DNA of 64,000 nucleotides. Source: Acetobacter lovaniensis (GTDB lineage Bacteria > Pseudomonadota > Alphaproteobacteria > Acetobacterales > Acetobacteraceae). Below, piece after piece: positions 1 through 9,350 of this stretch (its first letter is position 1; every line of letters begins with the position of its first letter). The stretch is from NCBI RefSeq assembly GCF_014207635.1, contig NZ_JACHIE010000007.1, positions 1-64,000 on the forward strand, read 5' to 3'. A program made the translations under genes and the position numbers. The notes beneath the pieces were generated by a model. That model had not been told where the DNA came from. It made no database searches and saw nothing but the letters and a program-made list of their open reading frames with translations.

Positions 1-479
1 CGACACAAGCATCATTCTGTTCTGATCGCTCTGTCATGAACAAAGCACATCACCACACCATAAACTCAACAAGGCGTCTCACACCGGAAGCTTACTGGAA
101 GACCTCCCTTGTTTGTATGAACATATGTATCACATACGTTTATACAAATGAAGTGTCATCGTATCGGCGGGTAAGCATCTGTTAAAATCTGATCGACGAT
201 CAAAACTGCCTTCTCATGCTTTGGAAGGCGTTAAACAGTGCTCACGATTATGTGATTCCCTGTTTTTTCGTGCGTCCATGATTGGAGGCTGAGCATTCAG
301 GACTTGTCGGAGAGTATTCTTGACTTGTCTTGACCCGGTTCTGTCTTCAGAACCATGACGATAGCCTTGATTACAACCAAGAACAAAACATGAAATCGCC
401 AATTTCCTACGCTATGATCCTTCCACAAGGTCTTGGATATGTCAGGCCTGTGTAATGGAACTCTCTCAGGAGGTGGATC
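1..479. other. Intergenic region upstream of the Rep-like gene
   Basis: No convincing gene is visible here; the short minus-strand frames lack good start signals. It is the leader of the Rep-like gene at 480 and includes the inverted repeat at 112-148. If the element began as a plasmid this would be a natural place for an origin or copy-control locus, but I see no iterons or clear double-strand origin. Confidence 0.4.
112..148. promoter_or_regulatory. Imperfect inverted repeat, operator-like
   Basis: Arms TTTGTATGAACATAT (112-126) and ATACGTTTATACAAA (134-148) are inverted copies matching at 13 of 15 positions around a 7-bp centre. The region is AT-rich and lies about 330 bp before the Rep-like gene. 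It could bind a dimeric repressor or an initiator protein; the role is inferred. Confidence 0.4.
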
Positions 480-1940
480 ATGGTCTCTTTTCGGAAACGA
501 TGCGCGACATTTGCGGAATTGGCAGCCCCGTGGACGGGACGCAAAACCGGTATGGATCATGACTTGCGTGAACGCCTTCGCAATATGGATGCCCGTCCTC
601 TCCGTCTTATGAAAGAAGCAGGTCTTGCGACCCATACGAGGACAGAGGAGATAGATCGTGTGTGCGAAGTGACCTTGGCGGTTGAACATCTGCCGGGCAT
701 TCGCCTACGTCGCACGTTGCTCATTCCTTCGCAGGCCTATGGTATCCGGCGGCAGTTAGCAGACGATCTTTTGTATTTTCATACGCTCACCTTCCCGAAA
801 AAACGCCGTGCTCCAAAAAACGAGGATGACAAGAGTTCTTTGAGAGGTCTTGTCCCTGTCATACCGCTTTGCGTCGGGACATTTACTTCAAAAGTGCATA
901 TTGGCGTTTACGGTGACCTTAAAAAAGAGATGAAGAAATTACGCGCTCGTATCAGCCGAATGCTCTATTGGTATAAAAAAAGTGCTTATGTGCAATTTGG
1001 ATTTCAAATTCATTTGCTCATGAATGACTTTGCTTTTGCCCGTTGTCCCAATCAAGACGTTAAGGTCAATGGACATGTGAATTTTTTCTATACTCTAAAC
1101 AAACCGATGCCCAAGGATATCTGGACAGAGTTTTGTCAGATCGTAAGGAAAAAATTTAAGCTTGGTTTCTATATTGATGGTCCTGTCCGCTCTCATAGCG
1201 ACACCATGGATTACATGGCCAAATTGTATAAGGCAGAGCGGACAAAGCCAGATGAAATTCTCTTTTCTGACCTGAGTGATGAAGCGGCAATCTGGTTTCT
1301 TGAAGAACTGAATGGAATGCGGAACATAACTCCCAAAGAGGGTTTTGCTGCCTTTCGGAAAGGGCTCAAAACACAGGGTGAGAAGGTGGTCCGGAAGAAA
1401 GCTGTTCCAACGCCCATGAACCCTAGCCCTGGTCATGAGTTGGTCAGAACCAAGAAATTGACTTCGCGCATCCTGTCTGGCGCGGATGGCTCTCCCTTTC
1501 CGAAGGGAAGCGTACCGAAGGAAAGCGTAGGACCGGGTGAGAAAAAAGCGCCGGTTGAAAATATGATTGTGGCTCGGGAACGCCCTTCACCGACTGCAGT
1601 CGGTATCTGGCAGCCCCATACGCTGGTCAAGAATTTCACCCTGACGCCTGTAACAGAACAGGGAAAGCGTAACCTCGGTCTTCTCCGACGCCATCACCTG
1701 CAGGCCTTGGGATGGGCTCAGAAGAACGGGTGGTTTGGGCGGCCATCGGGCGCTTTGGCGCGTCTCTTTGCGCCGCAGCATAATCCTGACGTTGTGAGGT
1801 GTTTTATGTATGCTAACTCTCCTCGGCTGAGGACAGATCGTGTTGATGACGGGGTTTTAGGAGGTGCGCTCTGGCGAGAAATCATGGCGGCTGAGGTGGC
1901 CATGCGTGCCAAACAGAGTGACGCGAGGCGTCATATCTGA
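480..1940 (+). CDS. Putative plasmid replication initiator-like protein
   Basis: A 486-residue protein with a strong Shine-Dalgarno (AGGAGGT) just before the ATG. The centre reads FQIHLLMNDFAFARC, then GHVNFFYTL, then about 55 residues later DYMAKLYK. That order (hydrophobic-H, His-rich strand, Tyr/Lys helix) resembles rolling-circle HUH initiators, although the second His of a canonical HUH is Asn here. The C-terminal third looks disordered, with a short repeat around PFPKGSVPKESVG. Its position beside a ParA-type gene and a MobF relaxase supports a plasmid role. I do not recognise the exact family; a transposon- or phage-type Rep is an alternative. Confidence 0.45.
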   Translation: MVSFRKRCATFAELAAPWTGRKTGMDHDLRERLRNMDARPLRLMKEAGLATHTRTEEIDRVCEVTLAVEHLPGIRLRRTLLIPSQAYGIRRQLADDLLYFHTLTFPKKRRAPKNEDDKSSLRGLVPVIPLCVGTFTSKVHIGVYGDLKKEMKKLRARISRMLYWYKKSAYVQFGFQIHLLMNDFAFARCPNQDVKVNGHVNFFYTLNKPMPKDIWTEFCQIVRKKFKLGFYIDGPVRSHSDTMDYMAKLYKAERTKPDEILFSDLSDEAAIWFLEELNGMRNITPKEGFAAFRKGLKTQGEKVVRKKAVPTPMNPSPGHELVRTKKLTSRILSGADGSPFPKGSVPKESVGPGEKKAPVENMIVARERPSPTAVGIWQPHTLVKNFTLTPVTEQGKRNLGLLRRHHLQALGWAQKNGWFGRPSGALARLFAPQHNPDVVRCFMYANSPRLRTDRVDDGVLGGALWREIMAAEVAMRAKQSDARRHI

Positions 1941-2113
1941 AAACGCCTCTGTCTTATTCCAGTCTTATACGCGTCTATACCATTTGATCAGCGTCCAGAG
2001 GGGTATCAGCCCTTTGGAGGACGACTGGCTTCGTCTTTTAGAAAAGCGGATACGGTCTGCGCACAGGAGAGGTTTGTCTGCCCGAATGAGGGGCAGGCCG
2101 CATCTAAGGGAGC

Positions 2114-2145
2114 AATAAAAAAGGGGAGGCGTAAAGCGCTCCCCT
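2114..2145 (-). terminator. Rho-independent terminator of the ParA operon
   Basis: Read on the minus strand, a GC-rich hairpin (AGGGGAG paired with CTCCCCT, 2122-2145) is followed by a run of T residues. It lies between the convergent Rep-like gene and the 2170-4074 minus-strand cluster and would end the latter. Confidence 0.65.
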
Positions 2146-2169
2146 CAGGGCTTTGGTTTCGTGAGGTTC

Positions 2170-2790
2170 TCAATCGCGGTCTTTCCTCCAGCGACGCACC
2201 TCGTCAAGGGGAGGCAGCACCAGAAGGGCTCTGATCAGGCGGTTTCTAACCGTCCAGCCAATGAGAAGACGCAGGATCACAAACAGCATTGGACCAGCGG
2301 CCAAAAGCGCCCACGGGTCGTAAGACGCCAGCCAGATGGAGGGTGTGTCATGCGTGCCGGCAGAACCGCCTTCCCAGAGTTTTGCCAACCAGACTCCCAG
2401 CCCGACCAAAACCGGCCCTATGCCCCACTGTGTGATCATGAGGTGTTGCTCTTTCACGCATGTCTGTCGTTCCAGACTGTCTTCGAGGCGGGTGGCAATC
2501 GTTTGTGCCAGGGTCTGGGCCAGTTCAGCCTGTCGGGCGGCAAGACGGGCCTGAGCGCTTGCCTCTGTCTGAGACTGGGCGGTTTCAAAAGCGCGGAGGG
2601 CTTTGGTCGTCGCCTGTTCCAGATCGGCAGAGAGCGCGTTCAGGGTTGTTTTAGTGTATTCTGTGACCAATAGGCGCACGACTTCCGGATCATCCGGGCT
2701 CAGGCCCAGATCCCCCAGAGTGGCCCAGACACATTTGCGGTCTTTGGGAGACATCTTCAGGGCCTTGGCCGTATCGTCAAAAATCGTCAT
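2170..2790 (-). CDS. Coiled-coil membrane protein downstream of ParA
   Basis: A 206-residue protein whose start (MTIFDD) is chosen because GGAGG lies 5 bases before it; a longer frame has no signal. Residues about 30-115 are Ala/Gln/Glu-rich and predicted coiled coil. Two hydrophobic stretches follow (around LMITQWGIGPVLVGLGVWLAKLW and PWALLAAGPMLFVILRLLIGW), so it is probably anchored in the inner membrane. It starts 10 bp after the ParA gene and is surely cotranscribed. The arrangement recalls accessory proteins of mobilisation or partition modules, but no family is recognised. Confidence 0.75.
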   Translation of the reverse strand: MTIFDDTAKALKMSPKDRKCVWATLGDLGLSPDDPEVVRLLVTEYTKTTLNALSADLEQATTKALRAFETAQSQTEASAQARLAARQAELAQTLAQTIATRLEDSLERQTCVKEQHLMITQWGIGPVLVGLGVWLAKLWEGGSAGTHDTPSIWLASYDPWALLAAGPMLFVILRLLIGWTVRNRLIRALLVLPPLDEVRRWRKDRD

Positions 2791-2800
2791 GGCTGCCTCC

Positions 2801-3568
2801 TCATTCCAGACCAAGAAAGGTTGCTGCCGGGGTCAGACTTTTATGAAAGTCGCGCAGAAAGCGAGAGACGGCACTCCGTTCTGTAATGGTCAGGTCCGGG
2901 TGCTTCAGACATTGAGCATATCGAAGGTTCAGGGCGTTGACCTTGGCGCGGGTGGCCGCGTGGAGACCGGGCATAGTGATTTCCACACCGCCCGCAGAGA
3001 GGATGCGCTCTCGCGCTTTACCGTAACGGCGTTGCCCTGAGACCTCATGACCATACCAGTATGGGAAGTCATTGCGCAGGTCGCGGCTTTCCCGGAGATT
3101 GAGAACGGCGACATGGTTGACCAGATCTGTGCCGAAGGTTTCCAGATACTGGCCGACGGATTGGGCACTCTCGATCTCATGATCCAGAAGATGCACAAGG
3201 GTAAGACGGACATGGTTTTCCGTCAGGGCGGTCAGAAACCCTTCGACGCTTTTACCATCGCCGATATCAATGATTTTCGAAATTTCAAACCGTGATCCAC
3301 CAGGCAGATCATGCAGAATGACGGCTTTGTCGGTATCAATGGAATTGAGAAGCGTGTCGCGTTCTCTCTCCTGCCTCAGGTCGTAAAACAGGACACCCAG
3401 ATCCTGATAGGTGCGGGCTAGACCACCCACCTGACCATCAGCGTCAAAGAGGGAGGCCTGTATTTTTCGGGTGTGATAAGTATCGACCAGAAGGCGAGCA
3501 AAGGTTGTTTTCCCAACGCCGCCTTTGCCAGAAACGATCAGCACGAGGCGTTTGACAGCCTGTTTCAT
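2801..3568 (-). CDS. ParA/MinD-type partition ATPase
   Basis: A 255-residue P-loop ATPase. The deviant Walker A motif SGKGGVGKTT lies at residues 13-22 with the signature Lys15 and catalytic Lys20 typical of ParA/MinD proteins. Such ATPases position plasmids or protein complexes on the nucleoid or membrane. No obvious ParB follows: the downstream gene is a membrane coiled-coil protein and the upstream one is a small putative DNA-binding protein. A conjugation-linked role (VirC1/TraL-like) is therefore as likely as plasmid partition. AGGA lies about 10 bases before the ATG. Confidence 0.85.
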   Translation of the reverse strand: MKQAVKRLVLIVSGKGGVGKTTFARLLVDTYHTRKIQASLFDADGQVGGLARTYQDLGVLFYDLRQERERDTLLNSIDTDKAVILHDLPGGSRFEISKIIDIGDGKSVEGFLTALTENHVRLTLVHLLDHEIESAQSVGQYLETFGTDLVNHVAVLNLRESRDLRNDFPYWYGHEVSGQRRYGKARERILSAGGVEITMPGLHAATRAKVNALNLRYAQCLKHPDLTITERSAVSRFLRDFHKSLTPAATFLGLE

Positions 3569-3690
3569 AACCTATGTCCTTTTGATTGGGAGGGCTTCAG
3601 TGCCTTCCCAATCAAGAGTGTAGGGTCGTCTTATGAAAAACTCAGATCGTGACAGGGGTGATGAGACGGCACCGGGAGGTCGAGATGGCC

Positions 3691-4074
3691 TCAGGCGTCC
3701 AGAAGTGGCGGTGGCTGGGAGATAAAGCCGCGCATGGAGGGCGATGGAGGAGACGGTGTCGCGGAATCCACTTTGGGTGTGCGCGGTGGTTTTGGCTTTA
3801 TGGTTCGTTTTTCCCGACCAATTTTCTTCATGTAGGTAGAGAGTGTTCCGGGGCTGAGGGTGATGCCTCGCGTTTTGAGCGTTGTGCAAATCTCCATATC
3901 TGACCAGCCATCGGCCTTCATCCTGAGAAGGGTTGGATAAATCTGTGTGATGACACCAAAGGCTGTGGCCGGTTTTCTGGCAGCACGCTCTTTGCGTTCA
4001 TTTTCCAGATCGGCAATCAGATCTTCAATCGTGCCGAGCATTGTAACTGAAGAAATTTTGTCTTTGCGAGGCAT
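3691..4074 (-). CDS. Small putative DNA-binding protein (TraK/MobC-like?)
   Basis: A 127-residue protein; start MPRKDKISS selected because GGAGGG precedes it, whereas the longer frame has no signal. The middle, WSDMEICTTLKTRGITLSPGTLSTYMKKI, looks like a helix-turn-helix with a recognition helix, and the C-terminus is Pro-rich and basic. It is first in the minus-strand cluster with the ParA ATPase and faces the MobF relaxase across 450 bp. It may be a relaxosome accessory or a partition regulator; this is inferred from context and the HTH pattern. Confidence 0.65.
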   Translation of the reverse strand: MPRKDKISSVTMLGTIEDLIADLENERKERAARKPATAFGVITQIYPTLLRMKADGWSDMEICTTLKTRGITLSPGTLSTYMKKIGREKRTIKPKPPRTPKVDSATPSPPSPSMRGFISQPPPLLDA

Positions 4075-4526
4075 GAGTATCCCTCCTGTGATGCAACAGA
4101 GTTTCAGGGAACAGGGTGTCATAGAATAAAAGAGCATCTTCTTTTCCCATGACCTGACAGGATCCTGATACGCAGAGTGTATCCGCCCTCACAGCAACCT
4201 TCACATCTTCGAAGACATGGTCTGGTTTCATACCTTCCTTTGTATTGTTCCCGTTCCCTTTAGAAATTAGCAACACACCACGCATCTTCGATGCTTTTAG
4301 GAAGAGACGGTGCATATTTTCCGGCAGGAAAGAGCCGTTTGTTTCGCGGAATCCATTGTGAAGGATCGTCAGGTATTTCAGATAGTTTTGCGGAGGATTC
4401 CGAGCATTATGTGGAATTCTTTTGAGCTTTCTGCCGGTCTTCCTGATGTGGCCTGAGGGGAAGAGGTGATCCTCTTCAGGCGACGCTATCCTGATCAGAC
4501 AAGTAGTCTTCTCAGGACATAAAAGC
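4075..4526. promoter_or_regulatory. Divergent intergenic region, candidate oriT for the MobF relaxase
   Basis: A 450-bp gap between the small DNA-binding gene and the MobF gene, with no convincing gene. A hairpin lies at 4452-4480 (AAGAGG / CCTCTT with outer CCTG / CAGG), about 50 bp before the relaxase start. MobF relaxases usually nick near inverted repeats close to their own gene, so oriT is plausible. No nic site can be identified by eye. Confidence 0.3.
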
Positions 4527-7500
4527 ATGTTTACCTGCACGCCCTTATCGGATGTCGAATATTATATTGACGCAGTGAATGAGGATCTCACGGCGCAAAG
4601 CGTTGTGACAGGGGAGGGGGCACGCCCTGCACGTGCCCCTCGGAAACGCGGTGATTGGTCAGGGCGGGATCGGGCTGCTTATTATCTGGATAATGGCACC
4701 GGCGAAAAGCCCGGCATCTGGTGGACCACTGTTTGTAAACTTCCGGGACAAAGCCTTCCGTTTGTTGAGCAAAAGGCAGAGGTCAGTCCATCTGATTTCA
4801 GGGCATTGGCAAGGGGATGCGATCCGCTGACGGGGCAGGCTCTGGTTCAAAGCAAAGGGCAGCGTCGTGTGGGGTATGATCTGCAATTTGCGGCCCCCAA
4901 ATCGGTATCGGTTTTGTGGGCCATGGGAACAGAGAGCCAACGTAATCGGATTGAGGCCGCGCAAGAAAAGGCCGTTTTTGCGGCACTTGAGTATGCCTTT
5001 ACAACCGGCCTGATCGTCACACGCAGGGGTCACAATGGCAGTCAGAAAGAAACACCCGCCGAATTAATGGCCGGCACATTTCTGCACACCACCAGTCGTG
5101 CGGGGGATCCTCAGATCCATACCCATGCGGTGTTGATGAATGTGTGTCGCCGTAAAGATGGCTCAACCGGCACGCTCGATAATCGGGAACTGCTTTTGCA
5201 CCAACAGGAAATGGGCGCGGTCTATCGTTTGGCATTGAGTGAGGCGCTGGAACGGGACCTTGGTCTGACAACACTCAAGGATGGTCGGAATTTCCGTGTG
5301 GCCGGTGTGGCGCCCAGTGTGGAAGAGCGCTTCTCAAAGAGACGGGCGGCCATTGAACAGGAAGCGCGTCATAGAGGGATACAGACAGCCCATCATAGGG
5401 AAGCGGCTGAACATATTTCCCGGAACACGCGTGGGGCCAAATCAGACCTGCCGTCACGGGCCGTTTTGCGGACGCGGTGGGAACAGGAAGTCCGGGAGGA
5501 GGGATGGACACCAGAGGCTCTATGGGAGTGTGCTTTGGCCGCGACAGGCTTGGAAGAGGTTCCATCACAGGATCCCCAAACGGTATTTGCCTGCGCCCTT
5601 GAGGAACTGACCCAGACAGAAGCTGTGTTTGAAGATCGCTATCTGATCGGCACCGTCTTGGAACACTGTCAGGGACGCAGGCTGACGTTGGCACAGGCCT
5701 TGGAAGAAGCCCATGCGGCCCGTCGGTCGGAGCATCTGATTGAGTTAACGGGGAACGCTCTCTCCCAGACCAGAAACCTGCATTACGCCACACCAGAGGT
5801 GATCAATGCGGAACGTGCGCTTGTGCGTCTGGCCACCACTCGTCGCGATGAACGGGCCTTTGTGTCACGAGACAGACTGGAAGGCGTTGTGGCAAAGAGA
5901 GAAACCCTTTCAGAGGAACAGGCCGATCTGGTGCGCCATGCTCTGAACCGCGATGGGGTGAGTGTCGTTGAAGGATCCGCTGGCACTGGGAAATCCTACA
6001 GTCTGGGAACAGCGGCAGCCGTGGCACGGGAGGCGGGCTGTCGGGTCTGGGTAACAGCGCCTTCCCATCAAGCGGTCTCTGTCATTGCGCAGGATACGCA
6101 AACACCCCCGGCACAGGCTGCTGTTCTGCGGAGTTTTCTGAATCGTCTGAAAGATCCTGATCATGCGCAGGCCATAACATTAGCGCGCCATGATGTGGTG
6201 ATCCTTGATGAGGGCGGCATGGTTGGTACCATGGAAATGGCGGAGCTTCTTGAGGTGACGTCCAAAGCGGGAGCCAAGGTCATTGTGGCGGGGGACACAC
6301 GGCAACTCAAACCGGTGGCTCCCGGATCTCCCATGCGGTTGTTGGCGGAGACACTGGGGACACAAAGACTGGAAGCCATCAGGCGCCAGAAAGAGATGTG
6401 GCAAAGACAGGCCAGTCAGGATTTGGCTGCCGGGCAGGTCGAACAGGCGGTAAGGTCTTATGACGCCCATGGTCGCATCATCGTAGGGGAAGGCGAGGCG
6501 TTGCAGCAGACATTGGTTGATGCGGTCTGTCAGGATGTCAGTGAAAACCCCAATGATACACGGCTGGTTCTGGCCCGTACCCATGCCGAAGTAAAAGCCC
6601 TTAATCAGGCGTTACGTTCTGTGCTGATCAGCAAGAGGGACCATGCTGGCGCGTGTGAGATTAGCGTTGAGGCAACAGCGCGTGGACGCAACCCCGTCGT
6701 CGAAGCCTTGCCTTTGGTTGCTGGTGATCGGCTCATCTTTGGAGAAACCCTAAAGGCCGGGGCGCATCTGGTGCGTAATAATGATCTGGCAACGGTGAAG
6801 GCGGCGTATCGGGACCCTGATGGAGAACCGGTTCTCTGTCTTGTTTTTGACCGGGGTTTTGAGGTGACGACACGCTGGACAGATTTGATCCCTGTCGGCC
6901 GCCATTCCAAGGGGCACAAAGAAGAACGTCCGATTAAGGTGCAACATGCCTATGCGGTAACACTTCATTCTGCCCAAGGGGCCAGTGTGGATCGGGCCTT
7001 TGTCCTCAATCGTGCGGGGTTGGATCGGGAACTGCTTTATGTGGCCATGACGCGGCATCGTCAGGCCTGCACACTCTATACCGATACGGCGCGCATGGCG
7101 CTTCTTTATCAAAAAAACCAGATCCGGCGTGACGGGGTGGTTGTGGATATTGATGGCGCTGGTCGGTTGGAGGCGCCTGATGCGCTGGATCAGGAGGACG
7201 AACAAACGCAGACCCTGACACCAAAAATGGCCATCAGGCAGATTATTCTGGAAGGACAGCAGTCTTCAGGAAAACAGAATGCGGCTGACTTCGTGGTGAA
7301 CCGGCAGGCATGGGCCGAGGCGCGTTCGGCTGAAGAGGCCGTAGCGCATGAGATCAGGACGCGGACGATCGCGTCAGAGGCTGTATTTGCCCAACCAAGA
7401 CAAGATCCCTCTTTTCTACCGCAAATTTCTAGGTCTTTTGCCAAACAGAGGTCAGATGGAGTGTCACATCGTGTGTCTGTACAGGACCAAAGGCAAGAAG

Positions 7501-7568
7501 AGGTGTGGAAGAAGGAAGCGATAAAAGAAACGCGGCCTCAAGGGCCGCGCCATGAACCAGAGTGGTAA
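4527..7568 (+). CDS. traA: MobF-family conjugative relaxase-helicase
   Basis: A 1013-residue TrwC/TraI-like relaxase. The N-terminal TrwC domain has paired tyrosines (EYYIDAV near residue 12, AYYLDNG near 52), the typical APKSVSVLWA stretch and the metal-binding HTHAVLMN motif (about 197-204). A RecD-like helicase follows, with Walker A EGSAGTGKS (about 480) and Walker B VVILDEGGMV. A late helicase motif reads AVTLHSAQGAS, and the charged tail is unconserved. It would nick oriT and unwind the transferred strand in the donor. No coupling protein or type IV secretion gene is visible nearby, so the element may be mobilisable rather than self-transmissible. Confidence 0.9.
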   Translation: MFTCTPLSDVEYYIDAVNEDLTAQSVVTGEGARPARAPRKRGDWSGRDRAAYYLDNGTGEKPGIWWTTVCKLPGQSLPFVEQKAEVSPSDFRALARGCDPLTGQALVQSKGQRRVGYDLQFAAPKSVSVLWAMGTESQRNRIEAAQEKAVFAALEYAFTTGLIVTRRGHNGSQKETPAELMAGTFLHTTSRAGDPQIHTHAVLMNVCRRKDGSTGTLDNRELLLHQQEMGAVYRLALSEALERDLGLTTLKDGRNFRVAGVAPSVEERFSKRRAAIEQEARHRGIQTAHHREAAEHISRNTRGAKSDLPSRAVLRTRWEQEVREEGWTPEALWECALAATGLEEVPSQDPQTVFACALEELTQTEAVFEDRYLIGTVLEHCQGRRLTLAQALEEAHAARRSEHLIELTGNALSQTRNLHYATPEVINAERALVRLATTRRDERAFVSRDRLEGVVAKRETLSEEQADLVRHALNRDGVSVVEGSAGTGKSYSLGTAAAVAREAGCRVWVTAPSHQAVSVIAQDTQTPPAQAAVLRSFLNRLKDPDHAQAITLARHDVVILDEGGMVGTMEMAELLEVTSKAGAKVIVAGDTRQLKPVAPGSPMRLLAETLGTQRLEAIRRQKEMWQRQASQDLAAGQVEQAVRSYDAHGRIIVGEGEALQQTLVDAVCQDVSENPNDTRLVLARTHAEVKALNQALRSVLISKRDHAGACEISVEATARGRNPVVEALPLVAGDRLIFGETLKAGAHLVRNNDLATVKAAYRDPDGEPVLCLVFDRGFEVTTRWTDLIPVGRHSKGHKEERPIKVQHAYAVTLHSAQGASVDRAFVLNRAGLDRELLYVAMTRHRQACTLYTDTARMALLYQKNQIRRDGVVVDIDGAGRLEAPDALDQEDEQTQTLTPKMAIRQIILEGQQSSGKQNAADFVVNRQAWAEARSAEEAVAHEIRTRTIASEAVFAQPRQDPSFLPQISRSFAKQRSDGVSHRVSVQDQRQEEVWKKEAIKETRPQGPRHEPEW

Positions 7569-7581
7569 ATATGGGGCGGTG

Positions 7582-8451
7582 TTATCCCCACCGGGGCCTT
7601 GGAGAACGAGAACGGACTTGTTTGGGGCCTGGTCCTTTGCTGGTTGTTATTCTGCCACTGCTTCCCAGAGGGGGGCGTGTGAAATGTGTCGGCGGAGTCA
7701 TGAAGGGCTGGAAATAGCAGTGGGGAATTGTGTCCAGAATGCTGAAAAGACGATTTTCGATCTCCCCTGTTCTGTCGAGGAAACCTTTGGAGCGCTCTGC
7801 AACATGATAGGCATCCGGCAGGTTTTCCATGACAGAAAACAGGATACTGGCCAAAAGGAACGACAAACGCCCGATCCTGTTATCTCCGATGTCTGTTGCG
7901 CGGGCAAAAGCATCCAGCAGATCTTCCCAGTTTGGGACCTCCTCGGGTCGTTCTCCCAGAAACGCCATAAGGGTCATTGTATTAGGAAGGGCCGGGAGGA
8001 TCCGGTCGACATCAACCTGTGCCCGATAGGTATGAAGGGCACCAGGGCGTGCGCCCATGAACAGGCGGGCGGCGATCATGGCGATGAAGATGTTTTCACC
8101 GTCCTGATCAAGGGTTTTTGAAGCCCATTGGAGGATTTTGGTTTCATGGACGGTCAGGATGTTCTGCTCATCCTTAAAGTCGAGGGCGGTGTGGGGGTGG
8201 TTGAGGGAGACCAGACTGGCACCTGAGAGACTTGTGAGAGGTTGGATCAGCAGTGTGTTTTCTGGATCCGGACGCAATGCTTCCAGATTGCCCAGAAGCT
8301 TGCGGACAGGTCTGTCGTCAAGGGTGATGAAGAGCAGATCATTCAGGAACGCGTTTTCGGCAGCCTGCGTCTGCATGGCCTGAAGGGTCTGCTGTGTTGT
8401 GACAGACAGGCGCAAGTCGTAACCATTCCAGTTTGGGTAAGTATTAGACAT
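7582..8451 (-). CDS. Hypothetical protein, last gene of a six-gene run
   Basis: A 289-residue protein of unknown family, ending 13 bp from the convergent relaxase gene. No signal peptide or membrane segment is evident. The body is mixed alpha with acidic stretches and several Met/Leu-rich helices (IFIAMIAARLFMG, LSFLLASILFSVM). The last 30 residues are basic and Ser/Pro/Arg-rich. AAGGAAG precedes the ATG. It is separated by 222 bp from the next gene upstream, so it may have its own promoter. Confidence 0.65.
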   Translation of the reverse strand: MSNTYPNWNGYDLRLSVTTQQTLQAMQTQAAENAFLNDLLFITLDDRPVRKLLGNLEALRPDPENTLLIQPLTSLSGASLVSLNHPHTALDFKDEQNILTVHETKILQWASKTLDQDGENIFIAMIAARLFMGARPGALHTYRAQVDVDRILPALPNTMTLMAFLGERPEEVPNWEDLLDAFARATDIGDNRIGRLSFLLASILFSVMENLPDAYHVAERSKGFLDRTGEIENRLFSILDTIPHCYFQPFMTPPTHFTRPPLGSSGRITTSKGPGPKQVRSRSPRPRWG

Positions 8452-8673
8452 GATATAGGCTTCCTTAAAACGTTATACACTCCTTGAGTCTAAGAGATGT
8501 GCGGTTGGATCTCATTTTTCGTGCAAATTTTTTCTGTCAAAAAAATCGTTCAGAGAAAATCATTTTTCAGAAAATGGCGGATTTCTGGGATATTCTGACC
8601 GTAAAATTCTCGTTTTCCGTGTGCAGACGCGCGGAATCGAAAGTTCAGATTTAAGAGAATAAGGATGCTGTTT

Positions 8674-9315
8674 TCAGGCGGCCTGTGGGGTCAGGGCCGC
8701 CAAGGAAAGGACCATCTTGAGGTTAGGAGAAAGAGGAAGGGGGCAGATGTGTATAAGCCCTGAGCCCTTAAGATATTTTTTTGCTGCATCAACACTCATG
8801 CCGGGTTTTCCCACAGATGGCCCAAAGACTTGCGCGACATACTCTGTCAGCCAGTGCTCGGCGGTTTCCTCGTCCGTTGTGACATACCCTGCAAAGTCGT
8901 TGTCTTTATCCAGCATCGCAATAAACAGAGAGTCACCAACAGTCTGACCAACGACTGGGACGAGGAGTGGTGAAACAAGAGCTGTTATTTTAATGTCCGG
9001 ATTGCTGAAATAATCATCAAGCGCGTGCTGCATCATGTCATCGAGCGCGTCTGGATCAAGAGTTTCGTCAGAAGCCAGCATGCGTATCTCTGAATTTGTA
9101 TAAACGCCTGAATACCAATAAGGGCAGAGCAATGCGGTATCAGGATATTTACGCTGATCTTCAGCATGCATTTCAGCCATGGAGCAGATGAATGTCGCAA
9201 TCATCTGGAGACAACGCCGCTTGGTTTCGGCGCCAAAGGGATAACACTGCCCGTCAACCGTCAGCCACCCGGCATAGAGGTTCATCGGAGAGGACGCACG
9301 ATCAGTCTGTGCCAT
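8674..9315 (-). CDS. Hypothetical cytoplasmic protein
   Basis: A 213-residue acidic protein with no recognised domain, signal peptide or clear membrane helix. AAGGAA stands 6 bases before the ATG. Pattern: an N-terminal segment with conserved-looking aromatics (LYAGWLTVDGQCYPFG, LLCPYWYSGVY), an acidic central helix (DALDDMMQHALDDYF) and a C-terminal hydrophobic stretch. It lies 36 bp downstream of the coiled-coil gene and is probably cotranscribed with it. Confidence 0.65.
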   Translation of the reverse strand: MAQTDRASSPMNLYAGWLTVDGQCYPFGAETKRRCLQMIATFICSMAEMHAEDQRKYPDTALLCPYWYSGVYTNSEIRMLASDETLDPDALDDMMQHALDDYFSNPDIKITALVSPLLVPVVGQTVGDSLFIAMLDKDNDFAGYVTTDEETAEHWLTEYVAQVFGPSVGKPGMSVDAAKKYLKGSGLIHICPLPLSPNLKMVLSLAALTPQAA

Positions 9316-9350
9316 GGTTATTCCTTCATTTTATTCCGGTGTTAGGAGGA

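Noticed and set aside
1864-2118. 84-codon ORF overlapping the end of the Rep-like gene
   Set aside because: Starts deep inside the Rep-like gene in another frame, with Arg-rich composition and no signal.
4025-4540. 171-residue minus-strand ORF upstream of the relaxase
   Set aside because: Overlaps the small HTH gene in another frame, lacks a ribosome site and resembles no protein.
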